A stretch of 64,000 bases of DNA from the NCBI GenBank assembly GCA_916613615.1, contig OU744731.1, forward strand, positions 10,050,726 through 10,114,725. The letters run 5' to 3'. How positions within the stretch are numbered: the stretch's first letter is position 1; the number at the start of each line of letters is the position of its first letter. The notes below the pieces were generated by a model. The model worked only from the letters and a program-made list of their open reading frames with translations, was not told the origin of the DNA and ran no database searches. The position numbers and the translations under genes were made by a program. The DNA comes from Steromphala cineraria. Its lineage: Eukaryota > Mollusca > Gastropoda > Trochida > Trochidae. Of the stretch, positions 12,001-24,100 are shown piece by piece.

Positions 12001-12975
12001 AATGTCTGCAACCTTCATGCTTTATTCCATCGTGAAGACCACAGTTTGTCTGCAACCTTCATGCTTTATTCCATCGTGAAGACCACAATTTGTCTGCAAC
12101 CTACATGCTTTATTTCACCGTGAAGACCACAGTTTGTCTGCAACCTCAATGCTTTATTCCATCGCGTAGACCACAGTTTTGTCTACAACCTTCATGCTTT
12201 ATTCCATCGTGAAGACCACAGTTTGTCTGCAACCTTCATGCTTTATTCCATCGTGAAGACAACAATTTGTCTGCAACCTACATGCTTTATTTCACCGTGA
12301 AGACCACAGTTTGTCTGCAACTTTAATGCTTTATTCCATCGCGTAGACCACAGTTCTGTCTACAACCGTCATGCTTTATTCCATCGTGAAGACCACAGTT
12401 TGTCTGCAACCTTCATGCTTTATTCCATCGTGAAGACCTCGGTTTGTCTGCAACCTTAATGCTTTATTCCATCGCGTAGACCACAGTTTGTCTGCAACCT
12501 TCATGCTTTATTCCATCGTGAAGACCACATTTTGTCTGCAACCTTCATGCTTTATTCCATCGTGTAGACCACAGTTTGTCTGCAACCTTCATGCTTTATT
12601 CCATCGTGAAGACGACAGTTTGTCTGCAACCTTCATGCTTTATTCCATCGTGTAGACCACAGTTTGTCTGCAACTTACATGCTTTATTCCACCGTGAAGA
12701 CCACAGTTTTGTCTGCAACCTTCATGCTTTATTCCATCGTGAAGACGACAGTTTGTCTGCAACCTTCATGTTTTATTCTATCGTGAAAACCACAGTTTGT
12801 CTGCAACCTTCATGCCTTATTCCATCGTGTAGACCACAGTTTGTCTGCAACCTACATGCTTTATTCCATCGCGTAAATCACAATTTTGTCTGCAACATAC
12901 ATGCTTTATTCAATCGTGTAGACCACAGTTTGTCTGCAACCTTCATGCTTTATTCCACCGTGAAGACGACAGCAC
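12001..12975. repeat. 44 bp minisatellite, about 22 copies, upstream of the Reeler gene
   Basis: The unit runs GTCTGCAACCTTCATGCTTT followed by a block with ATTCCATCGTGAAGACCACA and GTTT. Spacing is 44 bases, with some 45-base units. Variation is in a few positions (for example CATCGTG versus CATCGCG). The array ends about 175 bases before the first coding exon of the Reeler-domain gene. The 165-residue frame across it simply reads the repeat. Confidence 0.9.
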
Positions 12976-13151
12976 ACTGCGCTTGTTTCACAAAACCCGC
13001 GACGTTTGAATGCATAATTTTATCACTTATCTGTTTTCATCTATCCATTCACAAGTGCCAAAAACTATTATAAAAACACATTTTCTGTTTTTTAACTCTT
13101 TTGATTTTCAGGATAATGTCACCGATTCATTGTATGCACCCTTTTCCAGAA

Positions 13152-16100
13152 ATGGCTAACCTGATAAGAATGGTAACTGCTTTGGTGCTGGCGACCAACG
13201 TTGTCTCACAGTTTACTTACGAACAAACTGCATGCAACGATCTAGCCCCGTCACATGTCACAGCTCCTGAGAACACGGCAGTTAACCCTTACAAGTTCAC
13301 CATTCAAGCAGTGCCCTTCCAGGATGGATACAGGATCGAAGGTGAGGTGGGTTTAACGTTGAATGTTGAATGTTGAATGATAAATGTTAAATGGTAATTG
13401 TTAAACATTAAACATTCAACGTAAGATGTGTTAGAAGTGTTACATGTTAAGTGTTAAATGGTAATGTCACATGGAAAGTGTTAAAGATAATGTAACATGT
13501 TATGTGTTAAATGATAAATTTTGAATGATAGGTGTTAAGTGTCAAATATTTAGTGTAATGCTAAATGCTGAATGATGTTTAATGTTAAAAACCTAATATA
13601 GTCGGCCTAAAAAGCACTATGCCACGTATTTGTTTATTCAAATTGGCAATACAAAGATATATGCACTCAATTACTCGTTTTATATATGTTTATTATTCTT
13701 TTAATTTAAATAATTGAAACAGTCATTTCATATCCTTTTATTATCTTCTTAATTATATTATTTCTGTTATATCAGCAATGAATAATTATGTGATCTAAAT
13801 GCTTTGGTTTCAAGTGTTCGTAATGGTGTCGTTGTTTTGTTAAAGATGCGAATTTAAGATTGACACCATTTAGTTCTGAATAGCAATCTTATTAATCGAA
13901 AAACTTGTGTAAATACGATTTAGTTAAGTAATGGTGTCGACAACAGTGCAATTCCTTCAATCCTTCAATTTACTACAACATCATGTTTTATTTTAAAGTG
14001 TTTTATTTATGACAACTGGCATAGGATAATAAAGCTGGGGTTTGACCTTATGAAAAAGATTAAAATCAAAATATCGACCTTATATCTTCAAGGCTTTCGT
14101 TCAGATTTGAAATATATTTCTATACCTCATCATATATTTATATTTTCATTATAATTTATATGTGCAAAAGCCTTAAGATGATGAGAATATTCTATCGATC
14201 AAGAAACCGAGGCATTTGGTGGATAACTCAATCACATCATCATATGTTATCTTCATGCAACAGGTGACATCTCCTCGGAGACACACGGGCTTTCCTCTGT
14301 GTTTATTATGACGGCTTGTAAGGGCTGTTTTGGATTCTTCTGTTCTCAAGAGTCCTCTCCGTCTGTCACTTATGTTTGTGATACTGGGGTGAGTAAGATT
14401 CACTTCTATATGTCGAAAATGCTAACAAAGCTCTGAAAAGTATCCCAAGTAATAACATTCTATTTAACCTCTGTAAAAGCCTATGACACATGCACCTAGC
14501 CTGAAAACATTTGCATCTGAAGACAATGATCAGCCTGTAAAAAATTGTTTTCATAGAAGGTTGTTTGTTGTCGCCGAGGCTTTTGTTCTGATTCAGTCGA
14601 CACAAAGTGTTACTGTGTTCTGTTACGAAGACTGAAATTCCATAATCGAAATATTCTAGTTTTCTCAAAGCTTACGGAAATGGCTGAGGTTTTAAAATGA
14701 TGAATTTTGTAACGCCGTTCCTGATTACACAACTAGCGTTGATTGCATCCAATCAGGATTCCCCTTTCAAGTTTGAGAACTGCTCGTATAACAACAGACG
14801 TTAGATCAGGAATCCATGACTTGGGCTGACTCGCATGTGAGAGAGTGGTTTAAACGATCTTTCCTTCAATGCAATTCATATCAAGCAACCTAAAATTTTA
14901 GGCTGAAAAACATTTCAATTAAAAAACGTGTATGTATATGCAACGTTGCCTTTAGATTTACTTTAGAGATGTCGATCGTCATAAGGGAAACTTCTATTAC
15001 TCCATGACAACATTTTAATAAGGGTAATCTGTTATTTGCTCTCCTGCTAGTTATGGCTTTTGTTTCTTTTCGAAAATAGATCAATTTTATTTTTATCCCA
15101 ACGATATGCAAAACCATCTGCCTATTTGTAGGCCTGTCCTAAGCATTCATTATGACATAACTCTAAAACAGTTCATTTCTTATTCTAATCTTGGATAAGT
15201 ATTTAACATACCAACTGATGCATATTGAGAAATTTAATATTTCTGAAAAAAAGTTTTGCTTTCTATGGAAGCAACTTTGAATTTGACTTATTGTTAATAA
15301 ATAATTATCTTTTTATTTTCAAACCAAAAAACTTATAATTTGACTCGTTTCCAAAAGCTCAAAACCATTCAATCCGTATTTTAGGAAACATTTCCATTTT
15401 ATTATCGATAAAAAAAATGGCACTTTTGATATTTCAGACCAACGTCTTTTATATAAGTCTTTTCAATGAAAAAAGGATACGATTTCGACCTCTTTAATAA
15501 TATTGTTTTGCTATTTGATCATACCTTCAAATATTTTAACTGTACACAATAGTATTCATCATTAAATATGATGATATATTACAATTAATATGGGACCGGT
15601 TTAATATATCCACCTAGATACAACATAATGTGAGATGAGTTTAAAAGAAATAGATGTTTACAAATAGAACTATTTATATTCCCAGTTTGGACTGACAGCG
15701 AAGGAGAAGGAAGAAAAGTCGAAATTCTCTTTCTACTGGACTCCTGACTCCAACCTGCAGAGACCTGTCCAGTTCCTGTGAGTGCATTGTGGGAATGTTT
15801 ATAGATATGACCGTCTCGCAAAGCAATGATGGTTTCAAATTTTGAATTCATAACTGATATTTATCAATATATCGGACGAAGTCGGGGACCCGGTTGTCAT
15901 TCTCGCCCATAAAGTGGGAAAAGGGGAAAGGAAAAGGGAAAAGAAGGAAAAGGGAAAATAAGAACTGGATGTTTCTTCGTTTGTGTTATGGTTCCATTAT
16001 TTGAAATTGTTCCATGCACAAGATTACTGCCTGTTTCCCCTCTAGCCACAAATTCTTCTAAATCTTTCTCATTTCCCTCCTGAAAGTCAGATAATTGACA

Positions 16101-16462
16101 AAATAATTAAGGTTTATGAACCTGGAATATAAACCTGAGCATATTTCATAGAAATCCAAAACCGATAAAGGTATTTTAACACAATTGCACAGAAATCAAT
16201 TGAATATTTATTTCAATCCATTCATTTATAGATTTATCACTCGATCAAATGTTCATGCTTCAGAGCCTCTGTTGTCTACAACAACAGTCTGTGGTGGAAT
16301 AACCTCCTGTCTTCTCAGATAGACTGGGACTACCCACCCCCAACCCTTAGAACGTCAGGACAACGGATATTCAACGCCAGGAACAGCGAAATGCAGCTAT
16401 CCTGTCACATGATGTTGATTGTCCTGGCTCTAGTTATTGCTGTCTTATATATTCCCCGTTAA
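13152..16462 (+). CDS. Four-exon small Reeler-domain protein with C-terminal hydrophobic anchor
   Basis: Exons: 13152-13341, 14274-14388 shifted ten bases left to begin at 14264 (true span 14264-14388), 15686-15777, 16264-16462. Introns are GT-AG, the phases fit, and there are 606 coding bases (201 residues). The N-terminus has a hydrophobic signal segment (VTALVLATNVVS) followed by Ala-Cys-Asn-Asp-Leu-Ala-Pro-Ser-His, like the start of Reeler domains (Cys-x3-x-Pro-x-His). Later come a PYKFTIQA strand, a Cys near the SxVTYVC region, FSFYWTPDSNLQRPVQFLAS, and VVYNNSLWW. The last two match the family's Trp-x-x-Pro...Gly-x-Val-x-Phe-x-Ala-x-Val-Val end. The C-terminus is a hydrophobic run (MMLIVLALVIAVLYIP) that ends at the stop, suggesting a GPI signal or tail anchor. 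Reeler proteins are extracellular and some insect members are defence proteins; the role here is unknown. An acceptor-like site at 13110-13111 suggests an upstream untranslated exon. Met codons at 13116 and 13134 are alternative starts. An AATAAA lies at 16636-16641. Confidence 0.8.
13351..13600. repeat. Simple TGTTAAATG / GTTGAATG-type repeat just inside intron 1
   Basis: Degenerate 7-9 base words (GTTGAATG, TGTTAAATG) repeat directly after the donor of exon 1 of the Reeler gene. No coding meaning is seen. Confidence 0.6.
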
Positions 16463-17280
16463 AAAATAATATTCTCCACACAGATACTTGGTTATTTCTT
16501 CACTCGTAGCCTCTGTTACAAGTACATTATTTTCTTGGATAAAATACCGAAATACTGAATTCTTATTATGAGATTATTCTCATGGGATCGAGGTCAGTTG
16601 TGGGTGAAATACGATAATTCGTTGATAAATTACATAATAAAGACACATCCCTGCTGCAGATTTTCACCTTAATTTTTAAAGAACTTTTGTTTGTTACTTG
16701 TAACAGAAATTACGTAGGAAGAGTCATTAAGTATCCGTTTGGAAGAGAAAACATTGAATTATGTGTCATTTTGTAAACAATACCGGATAAAAAGATGACT
16801 CCCTTGAAAATCACCAACCAGGATTTTCTTCAATATATTATGTGATGTTTTTGGATTTAAAGCAGTGTTTTATTCAGTCTAAGTTAACCTAGCCTTAATA
16901 ATACTCGCTAAACTCCGATATTGAGTCTAGCTATATTTAGTAGCGGGTCGCGTCAGCGGAAAAACGCCGTTTCTGCATGTACCGTATCATAGCGTGGCTT
17001 AAGATATTCCAATGATATTCGGTGTAATTATGAACAGTCGGTTGTAAAAATAAAGTGATTCTATGGTTGAAGTAAATTAATTGTTGTTTCCTTGTTAATT
17101 TTGCCTTAATTCATCTAGTTTGTACCAGTCACCTTCACTGATTATAACGTATACCCTGTTGCGTAGCTAAACTCATGGTTTGAGTACATCGCCTACAAAG
17201 GAGTGTTAGAAACCTCTAGAAGTCCTTTGCTTGTACTATAAAGAACAGCTGCAGTCTGCTGGAGAGGGGCCACGGAACAA
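16463..17280. other. 3' flank of the Reeler gene, nothing else recognised
   Basis: Contains a polyadenylation-signal-like AATAAA at 16636-16641, which fits the end of the Reeler gene. No further exon is seen. Confidence 0.4.
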
Positions 17281-17289
17281 GGCTATATC

Positions 17290-17700
17290 TGAGAATCAAG
17301 ACGGACACGAGTCACGCCTGGCGGATGAATTTGGGTAAAACGTCTTCCTGTTTTAATTCCTATTTACTGTTCGTTCCTCCAGTGATCCAAGTTCCTGGGG
17401 TTTTTTCCTGGTTGAAACCAAACTGTCTAGCAATGCTTTTTCAGACATGTTCTATTGGATATTGATCCGGGAAGCGAACATGCCAATCAATCTGCTCAAC
17501 TGTTTCAAGAAGGAGATACTGTTCAAACATCCTTAACAAAGACGTTTTTATTGTCGTCCATAAAGAGGACAATTTGCCGTAGACATCCAAGATCTAATCC
17601 CTCTAATGAATACAAATCCTGGTTCCATTTTCAACAACAGGCATATAAGTCTCTCCATCCAAGCTGAGCACACCCCATACCATGACTGACCTACTTGCCA
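17290..17700 (-). pseudogene. Decayed Tc1/mariner transposase fragment
   Basis: Read on the minus strand across frames, the sequence gives EQIDWHVRFPDQYPIEHV followed by an SIARQFGF-like stretch. This matches the Tc1 'x-W-x-x-x-S-P-D-L-N-P-I-E-H-x-W' block with the downstream Arg-rich turn. Stops and frame changes interrupt it. Only the region of the last catalytic Asp is recognisable, so this is a remnant with no function. Confidence 0.55.
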
Positions 17701-18131
17701 TGTTCAGTAACTTCTTTTAGACGCTTTTTACAAGTTGGAATGATTAGAATCATGCAAAATAAATAGATGACAACTTCTTTATTCATGATATGCGACGTTT
17801 CGACACAGCTACCTGTGTCGTCATTAAACAGGTAAAAACTGATGGGTAGTGGTGGTCATTTTATTGACAGTAACAATTGTTAATAAAACATAACAATTAG
17901 AGTAGATATAATATAAGCATTTGTTAATTATCTTTCATTTCATGAAACATAAATACTAGCGACTGAATTGTATCTCCTTTTATTTTCCTGTCCCTGGGAT
18001 TTTACAAATACATTAAATGTACTATTTAACCTGAAATGAATATCGTCATTTATTTTTATTACAAAAACAATTAACATGCATTAAGTACACAAGTTGTAAG
18101 AGATAAAGATTACTGTTACCCCGGTAGAAGA

Positions 18132-21100
18132 TCATACATTTGTTATGATAAGATTATCGAAATCTGCTGCACCGTAGCTACTTGTCCCAATACCAGAAAA
18201 CCCGCTGTCTATGTCGGTAGGTAGAGTCACGTTAAACATCGATACCCCGTTTAGCCTTCCAGTTGCAATAGACCCCTGAAAACATAAAAACACAACTCAG
18301 ATAAATTTGTTCTCAGCTATTTTACGCGAAGATTGTACCTAGTTATATAACAAGTATTAATACGTATCTCTGGATAACCTCATATTCCAACAACACGACG
18401 TTTCGATACAGGTAATGGATGCTTTGAACATACTTCAGCTACTTAAAGAGAACTAAATGATTAAGCCAATTTCATGATCGAGATATAAACAACAATGAGA
18501 ATGAGATTAAATGGTTCACAAACCTATTTTGAATTCATTTTCTGCATGAAAACGTCGTGTCATCATAACTTAATTGAATGTAGTTCATTTTGGGAAACGT
18601 TCTTTGGAGATGGCTCAGATGGCTGAGAAAGCCGGAGTTCGATTCACGGTCCGAAAATGCAAAAATGTTCGTACTTACATCTAAATAGCTGATGCATTTA
18701 TAATTCATATATTACTAAGAAGGTATGTTAAAGGGACAGCAGCACGTTTTTAGGGAGAATATAAGGTGATGTCAGGAAAATGAAAATTAATGTTTTCATT
18801 TGAAAGACGATGTATTTAAACATAGTGGAGCAGTAATAATTCAAATATATAACGTAAAGTTTAGCCATGCGATTCCTTTTTAGCTCATCAGGTCTGAAAG
18901 ACCCGATGGGCTTATGGCATGGCAAGGCGTCCGGCGTTCGTCCATCCGTCCATCTGTCCATCCATCCATCCATAAACTTTTCACAGTTTCGACTTCTTCT
19001 CCAGAACCAATGACTCTAGAGAGCTGAAATTTGATGTGCAGGCTCCAAGGCCAATGGGGATTCTAAATTGTAGATTTTGTGACCCCATGACCCCAAATGG
19101 GGTCACAGGGGTCAAAACCGTAACAACCTATTTTCATATTCTTCTCCAGTTCCATTAGGTCTAGAGAGCTGAAAAATTGTGTGTAGATTCTTTGGCCAAT
19201 GAAGATTCTAATTTTTAGATTTGGTTACCCCCAGTCTGATTAAAATCGACTGTGATTCGAGGAAAAAAGTGTAAAAATATTATCTCTAGCGGGGTTCGAA
19301 CCTCACCCAGCCCGGCTTTCCTCTCATTCACAGTCTGAAGGCACCCCTATTGCCCGCATGTTCTGACACAAGCTCATCTAGCCAATCGAAAGGAGCACAG
19401 GGAAAGCTTCGGTATCCCTCAGGGGCAGGTGTACCATTCGTTATACATAATCGCCGCTAAACGCTATTTAAAAACGAGGATGTGATTGGATAGCCTACGA
19501 CAGGGTTTGTCTGCGCTATACTGGTTATAGCAACACACGATAGAGGTGGGTGCATTCAGACCGAGACGGAGAGGATATCCCGAATGGTTCGAGCCCCGAT
19601 AGAGACAACATGTTTGATATTTTATTCCTCGGAGTACGGTCGATTTTACAGAGCTACAGAGCCCATGGCTCTATTTTTCTTACACATAATGAATTAAAGG
19701 TGTTCACAAAAAATTTATTTTATGTGAATCTTCATACTTTGTCCTCCGACTACATTGATGATTGACTTGTGTAATGTGATTTTTGGCACTGTCAAACTTA
19801 CAATTATCAGTGAAATTTTTAAAATGTAAAATTATCAAAAAACCTGCTACTGCCCCTTTAACACTAATGTATTAAGGTAAAGTCTTATCCCTACCTTGAC
19901 AGTTAATTGTATCTGATTCCAACCGGCCAAACTAAGGGGTTGTATCCTATTAGATGCGAGTACATTTCTTCTGGCTGCAATTATATTCAGTAAATTACAT
20001 TTTTTTCTGGCTGCAAATATATTCAATATATTAAATTTCTTCTGGCTGCAAATACATTCAATACATAATTACAACTTTGAAGTAAAAGGGAATATGCCTA
20101 ATGTAAGATTACATTTTATTACTCGCCGGTGAAAATGTTTTCTTACACATGCTATGCATTGTTACGTATACGAACTTATAAACGCAATTCATCAAAAATT
20201 ATCTGACATCAATTGGCATACTAAGTGACTTTTAATGCCATTACGCAATAACATCTAAATAAGGTCCAGCCATTCGGTCACATTTCGGTTTTTCTACAAA
20301 ATCAGTTTTTGGCGACAGTAGTCGTTTCGCTTATCACGAGAAGAGGCCAATAGCAAAGGCGTTTGTGCCTAGCACCAATTTATATACAGGGGAAAATATA
20401 TATTATGCCAAGGCGTTTGTGCCTAGCACCAATTTAAATACACGTGCAAATATATATTCAGCCAAGGCGTTTGTGCCCAGCACCAATTTATATACACGAG
20501 CAAATATATATTAAGCCAAGGCGTTTGTGCCCAGCACCAATTTATATACACGAGCAAATATATATTCAGCCAAGGCGTTTGTGCCCAGCACCAATTTATA
20601 TACACGAGCAAATATATATTAAGCCAAGGCGTTTGTGCCCAGCACCAATTTAAATACACGTGCAAATATATATTCAGCCAAGGCGTTTGTGCCCAGCACC
20701 AATTTATATACACGAGCAAATATATATTCAGCCAAGGCGTTTGTGCCTAGCACCAATTTATATACACGAGCAAATATATATTAAGCCAAGGCGTTTGTGC
20801 CAAGCACCAATTTATATACACGAGCAAATATATATTCAGCCAAGGCGTTTGTGCCAAGCACCAATTTATATACACGAGCAAATATATATTAAGCCAAGGC
20901 GTTTGTGCCTAGCACCAATTTATATACACGAGCAAATATATATTAAGCCAAGGCGTTTGTGCCAAGCACCAATTTATATACACGAGCAAATATATATTCA
21001 GCCAACCAAGCGTTGAGCAATCCGCTTAGTGTCGTGTCCAATGTGCGGTGACTTGGCGACATATCTCACCTAAATCACTGTACAAGGTGAACGTTTTATT

Positions 21101-24100
21101 CTGTAGATAGACATGTAGGTAAACTCCAGTCTCGTTGTTGACATGGCAACCGCCTCAAGGAACCCTTGCTGCTAACATTACACCATCAGACGTGTAGGGG
21201 AAACTTTCGTTGATATAGGCATCGTATTGTATGGATATGTCAGACCTTGAGGGAATGAAAAAATTTAAAAATGAAATAATGAATTATTTGTTTAATCCTG
21301 TACTCTGATATTGATATGATAAGGAACTGAAGTAATTCTAACAGTTTGGACCTGTTAAGTTTCGAGGTAGATACCACACTCGATTGGTAAAGTTGAATCT
21401 CTTTACAATGAAGGAGTTGTATATCTAGAGAACAACAATGTTCAATGCAAGTCGAGCGAAGTGCTCATATTTCGACATTTTCTCTCAATCTTTTTACGGA
21501 TATGCTCTCTAGTTTTGGAGAACCAAATGTGCCAATGCATTGCGCCACGGAGTGAAAATCATTTGTGTACTCACGAAATAAAAAAACGCTTTTGGCGTTT
21601 ATTTGTCTTTTCTTTACTAATAACTGTATTTTCAACATAAATACCTAGTATATATTTACAAACTTGGTCTTTTAATGCATGACATGAACAAACCCTTAAT
21701 GTCTTTTTACACCTAAAAATTATCAAAAACTTGCATATTTGCAACTCATTAAGTAAACTGATATAACATGTGTCACCTTCGTGGGTAATTGAGGAGGAAA
21801 ACAAACCTGTTTACAATTTAAGGTAGACGTGCACGTGCGTTGCGATGGCAACTGAGAAATTTACATCAAACCATTGTTTTGTAGTAATAGTATTTTGTTA
21901 CATGCGTCGACTGTAACTATATTGAAAAATGGTATTTTTTCATTATTTTATAAATAAAAAAATCACCTAAGTTTCGTTCGAAATGGATATAATGAAGAAA
22001 ATTTGACACTTTTCGAGACCTCATAACGTACAATAGCTTACAACAGAAAGATATTTTGACTGAAATTATTTTAAGGTGTGATGTTGACACGATTTGCTCT
22101 TCTATAAATTGATTTTGTTCAGGGAAGTTTACAAAATCAAACTTTGAGAAACGGGTTATTTGAATATTGAATTGAATATTCTAATTAACACTCTACTTCC
22201 AAATTTAAAGGTCTTCCAAAATAAAAAAAATTCGCCTAAATTAGGTATTATTATTTCCGTGAGTACTTTTATTCCAACAGGGACGATATGGTTTATTATC
22301 AGAGAACTTATTTGCGCCTAAGTAATCTGTGTAGCGGAGACGTAGAGTACAGACGTTAAGAGAGCTCTTTGAAACTACTGATCATGGTAATCCACACTCG
22401 AACATTGTCATCAAATGAATTCACTTACCAATAGTATTCGCCAATAACTGCAAAGCTAAATCCGACATTTTCAAGAGTACAACGAACAGACCACTGAACA
22501 GGCTTCCTCCACGTCATCTGACGCATCACCTTCCCAGGTCTCCCTTCTACAGTCGTGGCTTCGTATGCTCCTGTCTGTGGAGTTATCAGGTAGGGCTCCT
22601 CGTGTTCTTCGTAACCTAAATAATGAAAAAAGATAAGATAATCTCAGTGTGATCGCCATCGTGCTCCGAGAAATATAATTCAAATGATACTTAGTCGGCC
22701 AAGGTTCGAACTCGTGAATCGAGGTTTCCTCTACGCAACGGTATTTGCGATTGGCTAGATGTTGTGCTAACGAGGGGGGTTGCATTCTTACCGTGACGGA
22801 GAGGAAGTCCTGAGCTTGATTAAGTTCGAACCCCAAGTAGAGTCAATATTCTTATTCTTCGCAGTACGATTTTACAAAAGCCTGAAATAATGGTACATTG
22901 CAGGTAGACACACTGCATTATGCCAATCGGCGTATTTCCATCAACGCAACTGCTTCAATACCTTGATGTCTTTGTTTGAAAATAGCGCATTACAAATATA
23001 CTGTTATAGTTGTCACTGTAAATGTATTGATATAACGGTATGTCGTTAGGATAATGTAAGGGTTTGTCCTTTGTATATATCAAGTATGATAATGTAAGAG
23101 GTTAACCAGTGGAGTTGCTTACCTAAAGTTTGTTTAGTTGCGTTTTAACTCAAATATAGTGTGATATTGTGTTCGAGTATTGAGCTCAGTTCGACTCAAC
23201 ATATCAGTTCAGTATTGTACCAAATGTTATGAATTTTTGAGTAGATGAAGAAATGCCATTTTCCCAACCTAAACGGAAAGATGATACTAATATAACAAGT
23301 CGAACATATATGGAAGACTTCATGCAACACTGGGTCCAAAATGCAAAAACAAAATTGTCCTTATTATCACTTTTTTCGTTTCGAAATTTCTTGTAAAAAT
23401 GCAGGCAATGTCGTTGTTTTGACCAATATTGACTATGCTGACCAAACGTTTGCTGAAAATGTGTTTAATTGAAAACATACTGCAGAAAAAGGGTAATAAG
23501 AATTTTTGAATTTCGACCGCAGACCAATGAATTGTATCTGACATGTCACATATCTGTTCTCAACATATGTAGTGTAGATATCACGATCACCGATTTACAT
23601 TTGATCGAATGTTTTGTCAATAAAATATGTTGTTAAGAAATGATAATCATTTCAAGATTTCTAAACATTATGAAAAGTTAAACAAACCTTGGCTACGCAG
23701 CTGTACAGCATTTTTAAGAGATCGGATTAGAGAAAATATTTTTTGATGATTGACGGATGTATCCAATAAAAGATTATTTATTTTCCTGAAAGAAAAACAA
23801 ATTTTATCATATGTATGAATATTCCCGTATTTTTTCTTGTATATACAATTTTGTAGAAATTCTAAACTGACCATAAAAGTCATCCAAGTAAGACAGAGGG
23901 AAGGGTTTCGGTGGGGAAGGTTGAGAATATGACCCTTTGGATTTTCCTTTGCGTTAACAATGGAGTACACCATAAATCTCACTATCGAAGTCCTCTCTGT
24001 AGGGCAGAGGGAAAGGTTTAGACGGGGGAGGTTGAGGGTGAGAGCCCTTGTGTCCAGTGGTGAGAGTGGTCAGTGTCCAGACTTGGTTCCTGTCCAGCTG

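Noticed and set aside
12576..13073. 165-codon frame in the 44 bp array
   Set aside because: Simple translation of the minisatellite; the frame shifts with unit-length changes.
18609..18655. tRNA-like TGGCTCAGATGG with GAGTTCGATTC
   Set aside because: A and B boxes are too close and there is no anticodon arm; at most a SINE fragment.
20444..21016. Repetitive open frames on both strands of the 54 bp array
   Set aside because: They exist only because the period is a multiple of three; no start context, splice support or domain.
21155..21157. Reading the exon 16 TGA as selenocysteine
   Set aside because: No selenocysteine is known in GALC, the aligned residue is Lys/Arg, and a one-base change from CGA is simpler.
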